A stretch of DNA of 7,186 nt. Origin: a bacterium. Its GTDB lineage: Bacteria > BMS3Abin14. Below the pieces are notes generated by a model. That model saw nothing but the letters and a program-made list of their open reading frames with translations, did no database searches and was not told the DNA's origin. This document shows, in pieces, positions 1 through 5,905 of the stretch (position 1 is its first letter; each line of letters begins with the position of its first letter). The DNA is taken from NCBI GenBank assembly GCA_029210545.1, contig JARGFV010000120.1:1-7186 (forward strand), given 5' to 3'. Both the position numbers and the translations under genes were made by a program.

Positions 1-19
1 GCTTTTTTTCAAAGAGCTG

Positions 20-58
20 GAACGGTTCAAACTGCTGCTGAAACCGTTCAAATTGCCT
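20..58. repeat. Two-copy 21-base imperfect direct repeat
   Basis: The stretch around GGTTCAAACTGC (25-36) recurs 21 bases later as CGTTCAAATTGC (46-57). From base 21 onward most positions match at that offset. AACGGTT (21-27 region) and AACCGTT (42-48 region) are also inverted relative to each other, so a weak hairpin is possible. The period is a multiple of 7, the period of the other spacer arrays in this window, but two copies are too few to be sure of a link. The stretch lies in the left-edge spacer, where I could not identify a gene. Confidence 0.35.
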
Positions 59-104
59 GGCGCGCCAATGGCCGCGGATTTAAGGGGGCGGTTTAAAGGA
101 ATAG

Positions 105-148
105 CCTTAAGAAATAACATGTGTGTGAGTCCATGTTATTTCCTGAGG
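105..148. terminator. Stem-loop over the 3' end of the radical SAM gene
   Basis: GAAATAACATG (111-121) and CATGTTATTTC (132-142) are perfect reverse complements, 11 bp with a 10-base loop. After one mismatch the stem extends outward to 105-109/144-148, including a G-T pair. The minus-strand stop codon (TAA, 136-138) lies inside the right arm. The stem is AT-rich and no clean T-run follows on either strand, so it is either a weak or bidirectional terminator or a 3'-end-protecting structure. Confidence 0.55.
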
Positions 149-1431
149 GATGGATTGAAATATCCATACCTCAGATCCGGGAACCGCTTCTGAAGCTCCC
201 CCATGGCCTGCCGCACACCGCCGGCCGTTCCGCCGCTGAACGTTCCCGACCCTTCCAGGCACTCCATGTACAGGTCCGGGTCGATATTGAGGTTCCTCCA
301 CTGGATCATGGAGACCTTCCCCCGCCCCATGAGGCTGGTCATGGCCTCGATCTCGGCTCGCTGGTCCGTGACACCGGGGAATACGAAATAGTTCACAGAG
401 ACAAACCGGTCATACTCCCTGGCAACCTCCATGCTCTTGACAACATCCTCAAACCGGTACCCCACCGGCCTGAAGTACGCCTCGTAAAGCTCCGGCCGGG
501 CTGAGTTCATGCTCACCCGGATACTGTCCAGCCCGGCGGCAAAAAGGGCCTCGAGGGCCTTCGGATCGCTGGCGTTGGTGTTCAGGTTGATCGTCCCCTT
601 GTCCGTTTTTTCCCGGATAAAGGCGATGGATCGCTCCAGGAGTTTCCAGTTGGTCAGGGGCTCTCCCTCACACCCCTGTCCGAAACTAACGACTGCTTCA
701 CTGGCCGTTTCGATATGCCTGACGGCGACCTGGGCTACCTCTTCCGGGGTAGGAATGAAATCGATGCGGTCCTGGGTGCACGGGACAGAGGAACCCTCCT
801 GGAGGGAGATGCAGCCGATACATCGGGCGTTGCATCCCCTGGAGGTTGGCAGAGGGGCCTCGTACCGGCCCAGGAACAGGTTGCGAGCGGCCGGACAGCG
901 GTAAACTGTGCAGCAGCGGGCCAGGTGGGCAATGAGTCGGTTGTCAGGGTTGGATCGGACCCTCTGGCGTGCGGCCTCGTCTTCCTCACCATCGGTCGGG
1001 AAGTTGTCAAGATCCTGCCTAATGTCGGGATCGATACGGATCCCGGCTGCTACAAAACCTTCATCTTTCCAACCTGCTGCGGCGTAGGCGTACAAGGGCA
1101 GAACCGGTGCCACCTTTTCCTTTTCGAAGGCAGACCACAGCAGGACCGTGTGAGCCGGAGCAAGGAATGCCGATACGGCAAAAATAGGCTCACCCTGAAA
1201 TGACCTGACGGTTTCGATGATGCCGGTGTCGGGATCGATCCCCACCGGGCGGCGGCCGGGCAGGGTGTGGAGGTCAGAGCCGTAAGGCAGGGGAATGAGC
1301 TCCCCGGCAGCCGGGGGCCGGTGCTTCCGGCCGCTCGATCCCGCCATCCTGAGATGAGGATGCTCGAAGACCTGTCCGTCCCCGTCGGACATGAGCATGA
1401 AAGGAAGATGCCTAAGGTCGGTCTCGGTCAT
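136..1431 (-). CDS. Radical SAM protein of unknown function
   Basis: This is a 431-residue cytoplasmic-type protein without signal peptide or membrane segment. The radical SAM cluster motif CxxxCxxC is C200-N-A-R-C204-I-G-C207. It is followed by GQGCEGEPL at 251-259, matching the glycine/GE motif that binds SAM, then NLNTNAS (282-288) and SIRVSMNS (303-310), which look like later strands of the partial TIM barrel. The family cleaves SAM reductively through a [4Fe-4S] cluster to start radical chemistry. Residues 1-190 precede the barrel and resemble no domain I can name. Additional cysteines (C173, C174, C179, C218, C254, C391) might hold an auxiliary cluster. The ATG at 1431 is the only conventional start upstream of the conserved-looking LPFMLMSDGDG stretch, because the frame is open back to a TGA at 1522-1524 without ATG, GTG or TTG. 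Its ribosome-binding site is weak. The gene lies 187 bases downstream of the beta-barrel gene on the same strand. The substrate cannot be told from the sequence. Confidence 0.9.
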   Translation of the reverse strand: MTETDLRHLPFMLMSDGDGQVFEHPHLRMAGSSGRKHRPPAAGELIPLPYGSDLHTLPGRRPVGIDPDTGIIETVRSFQGEPIFAVSAFLAPAHTVLLWSAFEKEKVAPVLPLYAYAAAGWKDEGFVAAGIRIDPDIRQDLDNFPTDGEEDEAARQRVRSNPDNRLIAHLARCCTVYRCPAARNLFLGRYEAPLPTSRGCNARCIGCISLQEGSSVPCTQDRIDFIPTPEEVAQVAVRHIETASEAVVSFGQGCEGEPLTNWKLLERSIAFIREKTDKGTINLNTNASDPKALEALFAAGLDSIRVSMNSARPELYEAYFRPVGYRFEDVVKSMEVAREYDRFVSVNYFVFPGVTDQRAEIEAMTSLMGRGKVSMIQWRNLNIDPDLYMECLEGSGTFSGGTAGGVRQAMGELQKRFPDLRYGYFNPSLRK

Positions 1432-1450
1432 AGTCTCGATCCCGGTAATA

Positions 1451-1480
1451 GTGACAGGGACAGGAATGGGAACAGGAACA
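1451..1480. repeat. Five-unit degenerate hexamer repeat upstream of the radical SAM start
   Basis: On the plus strand it reads GTGACA, GGGACA, GGAATG, GGAACA, GGAACA in strict 6-base phase. It sits 19 bases upstream of the minus-strand ATG at 1431. In the frame of that gene it would encode alternating Val/Ile and Pro, but no standard start codon lies upstream in that frame, so it is probably leader DNA. The rest of the 1432-1618 spacer shows only short hairpin-capable GC stretches near 1545-1570, with no convincing terminator or promoter. Confidence 0.6.
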
Positions 1481-1618
1481 TTAATGGCGATCAGCGGGCT
1501 GAACGATACGCCGCTGCAATATCATGGAGGAAAAGCCTTGACGCAGGGCTGCGCTCACCCGCAGGGAACCGCGGAAAAACCTCCGGGACCTGTATTTTGA
1601 CCCTGTCCTTCCCGATGC

Positions 1619-2815
1619 TTACCGGGCCCCGCCAAGCACCAGGAGAAGGCTGTTTTGGCCCAGCGGTTTCCCGGTTTCCTCGATCTGCAGGTCCTTGAGG
1701 TGACCACCGAAGACCAGCACCCTCGACACACTGATGGCCTGTTCCTGCATGCCGGGCGTATAATACAGGATGTTTTTTCCCTTCCCCTTGATCCCGGGAT
1801 CAGGATCCATACCTGTAGCATAGCTCTTTTTCTGAAGAGCCTTGGTGACGCTTTTTTCAGTTGCTGAATCCGTGACCCCTTCCGCGATCATGACCACTAC
1901 AATAGTGCCAGGCGTTGGTGACACGGCACGTTTTGTTTTTACGGCCTTTTTCTTTTTGACCTTCTTGTCGACCCTTTTGGGCCCCTTGCCGTCACTGAAC
2001 ACGATCGTCGCTGTGGTCGTCGCTCTCAGGTCGTAGACGCTGTCAGCCAGGCCAACCCCTGCTGCAAAACCCCACTGTAAACCCTTCGGCGAGGATTTTC
2101 GGACCCCAACCAGGGCGTTGCCTTCGGTAACCTTGTCATCCCCGAGAGCTCCGGAATGGGTATGGGTCGACCCTGAAACCTCTGCCACTAGATCCCACGT
2201 TTCTCTCAAGGATTTCTCAAACCATAACCCGTAGAGCAGATCCGAATCCTCTCCGCTCACAGATTTGAGGTATTTTTGATAGCCGAGGTTTACACCGAAA
2301 GTCAGCTCTTCTGATCCGCTGGAGTAAGCCAATCGCAGGCCCGGGACGGTGGTGTTAAGTGTAAAAGGAAACAGGGTGCCTTCATCCGCCGTGGGAAGGA
2401 TAACCGAAAGTTCCCCTGCAAAACCGGATCTTGCTATCTCACCGCGCACGAAAGCACGAAGGTCCAGCATGTCGGATTCGTTGAATTCCGGGTCTCTGAC
2501 AATATAGGGGATCGTAATTCCGGTCAGGATGTTCTGACTGGGGCTGTACGCGCCAGTGATCTTGAAGATAACATCCCAGTCGTCACTGTTATCGGTGTTT
2601 CTGAAAAGATCGATGGCGGAACCCAGATTCCAAAGCCCTGTGCGGCCGATGTCCCCTGTCCAGGTATGAAACAGGCTGTCAGGAGTGACGGGTTCAATGA
2701 TAGCGAGAGTTTGTAAGCCAGCCGAATCAGGATATAGATAATCTGCTTGCAGGGTGGGCGGTATGGCCAGGAAAAGAAAGGAGATGACTATCAAAAAACT
2801 ACGCTTAACCAACAT
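1619..2815 (-). CDS. Exported beta-barrel protein with C-terminal LytR_C-like domain
   Basis: This 398-residue protein starts at the ATG at 2815. A signal peptide is clear: KR at 4-5, a hydrophobic core at 7-20, and probable cleavage after LQA (residue 24). Residues 25-275 alternate polar and apolar residues with Gly and aromatic positions (ILTGITIPYIV, LTFGVNLGYQKYL, LVAEVSGSTH, ATTTATIVF), typical of amphipathic outer-membrane strands. The last strand ends in Phe273. Residues 276-299 form a Lys-rich linker. Residues 304-395 (GTIVVVMIAEGV, NILYYTPGMQEQA, SLLLVLG) follow the pattern of LytR_C (PF13399), a small alpha/beta domain found at the C-termini of LytR-CpsA-Psr proteins. I infer an outer-membrane barrel whose tail sits in the periplasm, possibly against peptidoglycan, as the unrelated OmpA tail does. 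An alternative start 14 codons upstream (2857) lacks a ribosome-binding site. Specific function is unknown. The barrel call rests on sequence pattern and the LytR_C call on recognised motif spacing. Confidence 0.8.
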   Translation of the reverse strand: MLVKRSFLIVISFLFLAIPPTLQADYLYPDSAGLQTLAIIEPVTPDSLFHTWTGDIGRTGLWNLGSAIDLFRNTDNSDDWDVIFKITGAYSPSQNILTGITIPYIVRDPEFNESDMLDLRAFVRGEIARSGFAGELSVILPTADEGTLFPFTLNTTVPGLRLAYSSGSEELTFGVNLGYQKYLKSVSGEDSDLLYGLWFEKSLRETWDLVAEVSGSTHTHSGALGDDKVTEGNALVGVRKSSPKGLQWGFAAGVGLADSVYDLRATTTATIVFSDGKGPKRVDKKVKKKKAVKTKRAVSPTPGTIVVVMIAEGVTDSATEKSVTKALQKKSYATGMDPDPGIKGKGKNILYYTPGMQEQAISVSRVLVFGGHLKDLQIEETGKPLGQNSLLLVLGGAR

Positions 2816-2820
2816 TTTTG

Positions 2821-2825
2821 TCTCC
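2821..2825 (-). promoter_or_regulatory. Ribosome-binding site fixing the barrel-gene start
   Basis: The minus strand reads GGAGA, then CAAAA, then ATG (2815). This is good Shine-Dalgarno spacing and favours the start at 2815 over the ATG at 2857, which has no purine-rich site before it. The start at 2815 also puts the signal peptide at the very N-terminus. Confidence 0.75.
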
Positions 2826-2976
2826 AAGTAGCAGCGTTCAGGACACAAAGATAACATGTTCCGGGAAACTATATGGAAAAGGTTTTATATGTTTTTTCGG
2901 CAAGTCCCCAGATTATTCTTTTCACTTTATCATATATTTTCACTGACTCGCATACTTTAACTTCTGCCTTGATTCC

Positions 2977-3007
2977 CCGGAATCTCGATTGATTTTCGAG
3001 ATCCCGG
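2977..3007. promoter_or_regulatory. Operator-like inverted repeat in the divergent promoter region
   Basis: CCGGAATCTCGA (2977-2988) and TCGAGATCCCGG (2996-3007) form a 12-bp inverted repeat with one mismatch and a 7-base centre. It lies about 35 bases upstream of the extended -10 at 3042-3050, where an activator, or a repressor of the divergent promoter, could bind. There is no T-run, so a terminator is less likely. No regulator gene is in the window to assign to it. Confidence 0.5.
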
Positions 3008-3041
3008 ATTTCGTGTTTCTGCTGAAACTTGCTTAAATAAC

Positions 3042-3050
3042 TGTTATAAT
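3042..3050 (+). promoter_or_regulatory. Extended -10 promoter for the cytochrome gene
   Basis: TGTTATAAT contains a consensus TATAAT (3045-3050) preceded by the TGn extension of sigma-70 extended -10 promoters. No good -35 hexamer lies 16-18 bases upstream, which such promoters tolerate. Transcription would start near 3057 and give a leader of about 60 bases before the ATG at 3120. Confidence 0.6.
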
Positions 3051-3109
3051 TTTAGTTTATGGACATTGGTTCACTTAATTCCGATAAAAGCCCACCAACA
3101 ATCTTAAAC

Positions 3110-3114
3110 GGAGG
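3110..3114 (+). promoter_or_regulatory. Strong ribosome-binding site of the cytochrome gene
   Basis: GGAGG at 3110-3114 is separated by five bases (ATACC) from the ATG at 3120. It supports that start, which also gives a well-formed signal peptide. Confidence 0.8.
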
Positions 3115-3119
3115 ATACC

Positions 3120-4517
3120 ATGAAAAGAGCGACGATCATCCTGGCATCGGCACTGCTGCTGACGACACTCATGACAGGTGGAGGGTTTGCCGTGGACATG
3201 GAGAAGTTTCCCTTCTTCCCATCCCTCTTCAATACGAAAACGGGTGGCCCGGTGTCCAGCACCGAGTTCGAGGACCCGGGACAATGCAAGATATGCCACG
3301 GGGAGATCTACAAGCAGTGGCAAGGCTCCATGCACTCCAATTCCTGGCTCGACCCGGTGTTTCAGGCACTCTGGAAGGTCGGGGACGATGAGACCGACGG
3401 AGCCATCCGCAACCTGTGTGCCGGGTGTCATTCGCCCATCGGTACGGTGGCCGAGGAGGTGGTCTTCGACCCGGACAAGGGGCGCTTCGTCGCTGGCCCG
3501 CTGGCGGAAAAGGGCGTTCAGTGTGATTTCTGCCACACGGTATCCGAATCCACCTGGAGGGACACCCCTGCGGCACAGCCCATGAACGGATCCCTCATCA
3601 TGGATCCGGGTGACGTCAAGAGGGGCCCTTACCGGGAATCCGATTCCCCCGGTCACGACACGGCTTACTCGGAGCTTCATACCTCGGCCGAATTCTGCGG
3701 CTCCTGCCACCACGTTTTCCATCCGGTGACCAACTTTCCCATCGAGCGGACCTACGATGAATGGAAACAGTCTGTCTACGCCCGGGAGGGGATCGTCTGC
3801 CAGGACTGCCACATGATGCCGCTGGAAAAGGCCATCGAGGCTGCCAGGACCATGAAAAAACCGGTGAATCCGGGCAAGGCTTCCCCTCTGGGACCGGACA
3901 GGGACACGGTCTATACCCACGAATTTGTTGGCGGCAACTTTGCTGTTCTGGCTCTGCTGGGAGCGGATAAACACGCCGGGATAGCCAGGGAGAGGCTCAA
4001 AAGCGCGGCCGAACTGAAGATCCATCTTCCTGAAAAGGCAATCACGGGGCAGTTGGTCAGGTTCAAGGTGGAGGTTGTCAACGTGGGAGCCGGGCATAAC
4101 CTTCCCACGAGCCTTACAGAGGTCCGCCAGATGTGGCTGGATGTCACGGTCACAGACCCGGGGGGCAACGTCCTCATGCGCTCGGGGGCCGTCGACGACC
4201 ATGGCGCCATTGATCCCGAGGCCAATATTTTTCACACCGTGGCCGTTGACAAGGAAGGCAACGTGACCCACAAGCCGTGGGCGATCTCCTACTTTTCAGA
4301 GGTCCGGGTGATCCCCCCCAAGGGGTCAGACACCAGCACATATACCTTCCTGATGCCTGGCAACCTGAAGAAGGGGGAGCTTTCCATCACTGCCGTGCTG
4401 CGTTACCGTTCCTTCTCACAGCACCTGGCCGACCTGCTCCTCGGTGAAGGCAAGGTCCAGGTTCCTGTGGTGGACATGAAAACGGAGCAAGCGGCGCTGA
4501 AAATTTCGAAGAAATGA
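3120..4517 (+). CDS. Exported pentahaem cytochrome c (c554-like) with C-terminal beta-rich domain
   Basis: This 465-residue protein has a signal peptide at 1-24 (MKRA, hydrophobic ALLLTTLMTGGG, FAV). Five CxxCH c-type haem sites follow: CKICH (56-60), CAGCH (100-104), CDFCH (135-139), CGSCH (193-197) and CQDCH (227-231). Extra histidines such as H72, H187, H198, H201 and H267 could be distal ligands. The arrangement resembles the cytochrome c554 family (PF13435), though four haems are usual there. From about residue 295 to 450 there is a beta-rich domain without haem sites. It contains GHNLPT (325-330), followed by EVRQMWLDV and a YR near the end, a pattern I associate with C-terminal domains of deltaproteobacterial multihaem cytochromes. 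It acts in the periplasm or beyond, moving electrons; partner and acceptor cannot be read from sequence. Two tandem stop codons (TGATGA) end the frame. The gene faces the same way as the thioredoxin/flavin gene 201 bases downstream. Confidence 0.94.
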   Translation: MKRATIILASALLLTTLMTGGGFAVDMEKFPFFPSLFNTKTGGPVSSTEFEDPGQCKICHGEIYKQWQGSMHSNSWLDPVFQALWKVGDDETDGAIRNLCAGCHSPIGTVAEEVVFDPDKGRFVAGPLAEKGVQCDFCHTVSESTWRDTPAAQPMNGSLIMDPGDVKRGPYRESDSPGHDTAYSELHTSAEFCGSCHHVFHPVTNFPIERTYDEWKQSVYAREGIVCQDCHMMPLEKAIEAARTMKKPVNPGKASPLGPDRDTVYTHEFVGGNFAVLALLGADKHAGIARERLKSAAELKIHLPEKAITGQLVRFKVEVVNVGAGHNLPTSLTEVRQMWLDVTVTDPGGNVLMRSGAVDDHGAIDPEANIFHTVAVDKEGNVTHKPWAISYFSEVRVIPPKGSDTSTYTFLMPGNLKKGELSITAVLRYRSFSQHLADLLLGEGKVQVPVVDMKTEQAALKISKK

Positions 4518-4533
4518 TGAGAGCGCCGCTTGC
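4487..4533. repeat. Inverted repeat spanning the cytochrome stop codon
   Basis: GCAAGCGGCGCT (4487-4498, inside the last codons) and AGCGCCGCTTGC (4522-4533, after the stop) are perfect 12-bp reverse complements. Within the 23-base loop, ATTTC (4503-4507) and GAAAT (4511-4515) can pair again. No T-run follows, so it is not a textbook terminator. A transcript structure that protects the 3' end or attenuates readthrough is plausible. Confidence 0.55.
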
Positions 4534-4536
4534 AGT

Positions 4537-4571
4537 GTCTAGGGTCTGGAGTCTAGGGTCTAGAGTTTGGA
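4537..4571. repeat. Heptanucleotide tandem array, five GTCTNNN units
   Basis: The units read GTCTAGG, GTCTGGA, GTCTAGG, GTCTAGA, GTTTGGA with no phase slip. The array lies in the spacer between the cytochrome and thioredoxin/flavin genes, directly after the 4487-4533 inverted repeat and before the 4582-4671 palindrome. The CTAG cores are individually palindromic. It does not encode a likely peptide, since TAG stops occur in it. Confidence 0.75.
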
Positions 4572-4581
4572 AAAAACGATC

Positions 4582-4671
4582 GTCATCGCGAGCAGTTAAT
4601 AAAGCGAAGCGATCTCAGGAAATGATGGAAAAGCCTGAGACTGCTTCGGTCAAATACCACCTCGCAGTGAC
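4582..4671. repeat. 90-base double-palindromic dispersed-type repeat, possibly acting as terminator
   Basis: The outer arms GTCATCGCGAG (4582-4592) and CTCGCAGTGAC (4661-4671) pair with one mismatch and one G-T. The inner arms CGAAGCGATCTCAGG (4605-4619) and CCTGAGACTGCTTCG (4634-4648) also pair with one mismatch and one G-T. Two 12-base internal strands (4593-4604, 4649-4660) face each other, and the loop is 14 bases. The arms resemble the GTCATTGCGAG...GCAATCTC palindromes I recall from intergenic regions of many environmental bacteria; that is memory, not a search. A T-run (4677-4681) follows on the plus strand, so it may also terminate the cytochrome transcript. Confidence 0.7.
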
Positions 4672-4706
4672 AAGTCTTTTTGAATTTTGAATATCGAACT
4701 GGTTTC

Positions 4707-4712
4707 AAGGAG
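4707..4712 (+). promoter_or_regulatory. Ribosome-binding site fixing the thioredoxin/flavin gene start
   Basis: AAGGAG lies six bases before the ATG at 4719. An upstream in-frame ATG at 4680 has no such site and would add residues before an otherwise normal signal peptide, so 4719 is preferred. Confidence 0.8.
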
Positions 4713-4718
4713 CCAACA

Positions 4719-5819
4719 ATGAAAAGAAAAGCGGCCTGGTTGATCGTTTTTATGCTTGTCGCGGCTGCCCCATCGGATGCCGCGAAAGATATCGTGTCGC
4801 CGGGGGACTTCTTGCCCGATTTTCGTTTTGTCACTTCCCTGTCCACCGGGGACGCTGCCTATCTGGGAGTGGCCGAGGAGATCTCCGGAAAGGGGCACTT
4901 CCTGGCACAGGACGTCTGGGGCGATATCCTCGTTGTGGAACTTTTCAACCGGTTCTGCTACGGCTGCCAGCAGGGGGCGCCCATTATAAACAGGGCTTAT
5001 GAACTGGTGGCCTCCGACCCGTTTCTGTCCACCAGGGTCAGGTTTTTAGGTGTCGGTGTCGGGAACAACCAGAAAACGGTGGATGATTTCAGCCGTGAGT
5101 TCGGGGTACAGTTCCCGCTGGTCCCGGATCCGAAGTTCAGTCTCCTCGACGCCCTCGGCAATCCGGGCGGTACGCCCTACACGATGATCCTGCGCCGCAC
5201 GAAGGAGGGGATGATGCTCATGGGAGCCCATTTCGGCGTGCTGGATTCCGCCGGGGAGTTCGTCCGGGAGGTGCGGGAAGTGGCGGAGGGCGATGTGGAG
5301 CAGTTGATCGCCAGTGCCCAACCCGTCGAGCTGGCCGCCTGGGTGGAGAAAGAACTCAAGCCGGACCTCACAGATGCCAGGATCGAGGAACTGGTCCTTC
5401 AGTGCATGGAGAGAGCCGGCTACGGATCGGTAGGCCTTTACACGGTGGATCTTCCGGATGGCGGCAAGGTGTATGTGGGCGAGAGCGGTCGGGGAAAAGT
5501 GTTCTCCAGGGTGATCAGCCGGCTTCCGGTGTGCGACGTCTGTCACCCGATCCACTTCATCCTCACCGTCAGTTTGGGGGGACAGGTAGTGGATTTTGAT
5601 TCCATCAGCGTGACCAAATACTGGAACAAGGAGTGGACGGCCGAGGAGATCGACTGGATGCGAAAAAGGCTGCTGGGCCAGTCCGTGCTCAAGGAACGGG
5701 CCTTTGACCCCGAGGTGGATGCCGTGAGCACAGCCACCATCTCTTCCTCCCTCATCTTCGACAGCCTTTCCAGGACAGGACCCCTGGTCCGGATCCTGAA
5801 GGATGGGGGGCATCTGTAG
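4719..5819 (+). CDS. Exported TlpA-like thioredoxin fused to FMN-binding-like domain with CxxCH
   Basis: This 366-residue protein begins MKRKAAWLIVFMLVAAAPSDA, a signal peptide of about 22 residues. Residues 30-200 are a thioredoxin fold of the TlpA/AhpC-TSA type: ILVVELFNRFC at 70-80 leads into the CYGC dithiol (C80, C83), and GGTPYTMIL contains the cis-proline P153. Residues 225-355 resemble the FMN_bind domain of NqrC/RnfG and related exported flavoproteins. DAVSTATISS (334-343) matches the D-x-x-S/T-x-A-T motif whose threonine (here T340) receives FMN from ApbE, although T338 replaces the usual glycine. CDVCH (272-276) inside this domain fits a haem c site or a metal-binding CxxCH. One polypeptide would thus carry a dithiol, a possible flavin and a possible haem, all outside the cytoplasm. 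It follows the pentahaem cytochrome gene, suggesting a shared electron path. No apbE gene is in the window. The thioredoxin assignment is firm, the flavin domain likely, and haem attachment uncertain. Confidence 0.87.
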   Translation: MKRKAAWLIVFMLVAAAPSDAAKDIVSPGDFLPDFRFVTSLSTGDAAYLGVAEEISGKGHFLAQDVWGDILVVELFNRFCYGCQQGAPIINRAYELVASDPFLSTRVRFLGVGVGNNQKTVDDFSREFGVQFPLVPDPKFSLLDALGNPGGTPYTMILRRTKEGMMLMGAHFGVLDSAGEFVREVREVAEGDVEQLIASAQPVELAAWVEKELKPDLTDARIEELVLQCMERAGYGSVGLYTVDLPDGGKVYVGESGRGKVFSRVISRLPVCDVCHPIHFILTVSLGGQVVDFDSISVTKYWNKEWTAEEIDWMRKRLLGQSVLKERAFDPEVDAVSTATISSSLIFDSLSRTGPLVRILKDGGHL

Positions 5820-5827
5820 ATGAGTTC

Positions 5828-5855
5828 ACAGTGAACAGTATACAGTGTACAGTGA
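5828..5855. repeat. Heptanucleotide tandem array, four ACAGTNN units
   Basis: The units are ACAGTGA, ACAGTAT, ACAGTGT, ACAGTGA in exact 7-base phase, beginning nine bases after the stop codon of the thioredoxin/flavin gene. The reverse complement matches the array at 6013-6038 at 20 of 26 positions, so the two can pair across the spacer. Confidence 0.75.
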
Positions 5856-5863
5856 GAGCGTTA

Positions 5864-5891
5864 TTTCGGGCCGGTTGACACCGGCCCGAAA
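5864..5891. terminator. GC-rich hairpin downstream of the thioredoxin/flavin gene
   Basis: TTTCGGGCCGG (5864-5874) and CCGGCCCGAAA (5881-5891) form a perfect 11-bp stem with loop TTGACA. It lies 44 bases after the stop codon at 5819. The strong stem suits a terminator, but a run of T does not follow directly on the plus strand, so efficiency is uncertain. The loop happens to be a consensus -35 hexamer, but the hexamer 17 bases on (GATGAA) is a poor -10. Confidence 0.6.
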
Positions 5892-5905
5892 ATGTTGGAT
5901 GAAAG

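Larger units (their letters stand above)
2816..3119. other. Divergent intergenic region
   Basis: This 304-base AT-rich spacer separates the minus-strand barrel gene from the plus-strand cytochrome gene and must hold promoters for both. On the plus side there is an extended -10 at 3042-3050, an inverted repeat at 2977-3007 and a ribosome-binding site at 3110-3114. On the minus side only the ribosome-binding site at 2821-2825 is clear. AT-rich tracts at 2870-2940 contain several TATA-like hexamers but no well-spaced -35/-10 pair I would defend. I see no small gene here. Confidence 0.6.

Noticed and set aside
2-193. Open plus-strand frame from the left edge (FFKELERFKLLLKPFKLPG...)
   Set aside because: It could be the tail of a gene outside the window, but it runs into the radical SAM 3' end and its stem-loop, contains a 21-base repeat and matches nothing I recognise. 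It is not strong enough to annotate.
1525-1570. Short minus-strand ORF (14 codons from ATG near 1526) in the spacer before the radical SAM gene
   Set aside because: It has no ribosome-binding site and no leader-peptide feature such as a run of regulatory codons.
3075-4271. 398-codon minus-strand open frame antisense to the cytochrome
   Set aside because: The plus strand has a signal peptide, five CxxCH sites and a strong ribosome-binding site; the opposite frame has none of these and no domain pattern.
4680-4718. Upstream start adding 13 residues to the thioredoxin/flavin protein
   Set aside because: There is no Shine-Dalgarno sequence before 4680 and the start overlaps the end of the palindromic repeat's T-run; the 4719 start has AAGGAG and a normal signal peptide.
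5875-5903. TTGACA ... GATGAA as a promoter for aroF
   Set aside because: The -35 is consensus, but it is the loop of a strong hairpin and the -10 candidate matches at only about half the positions.
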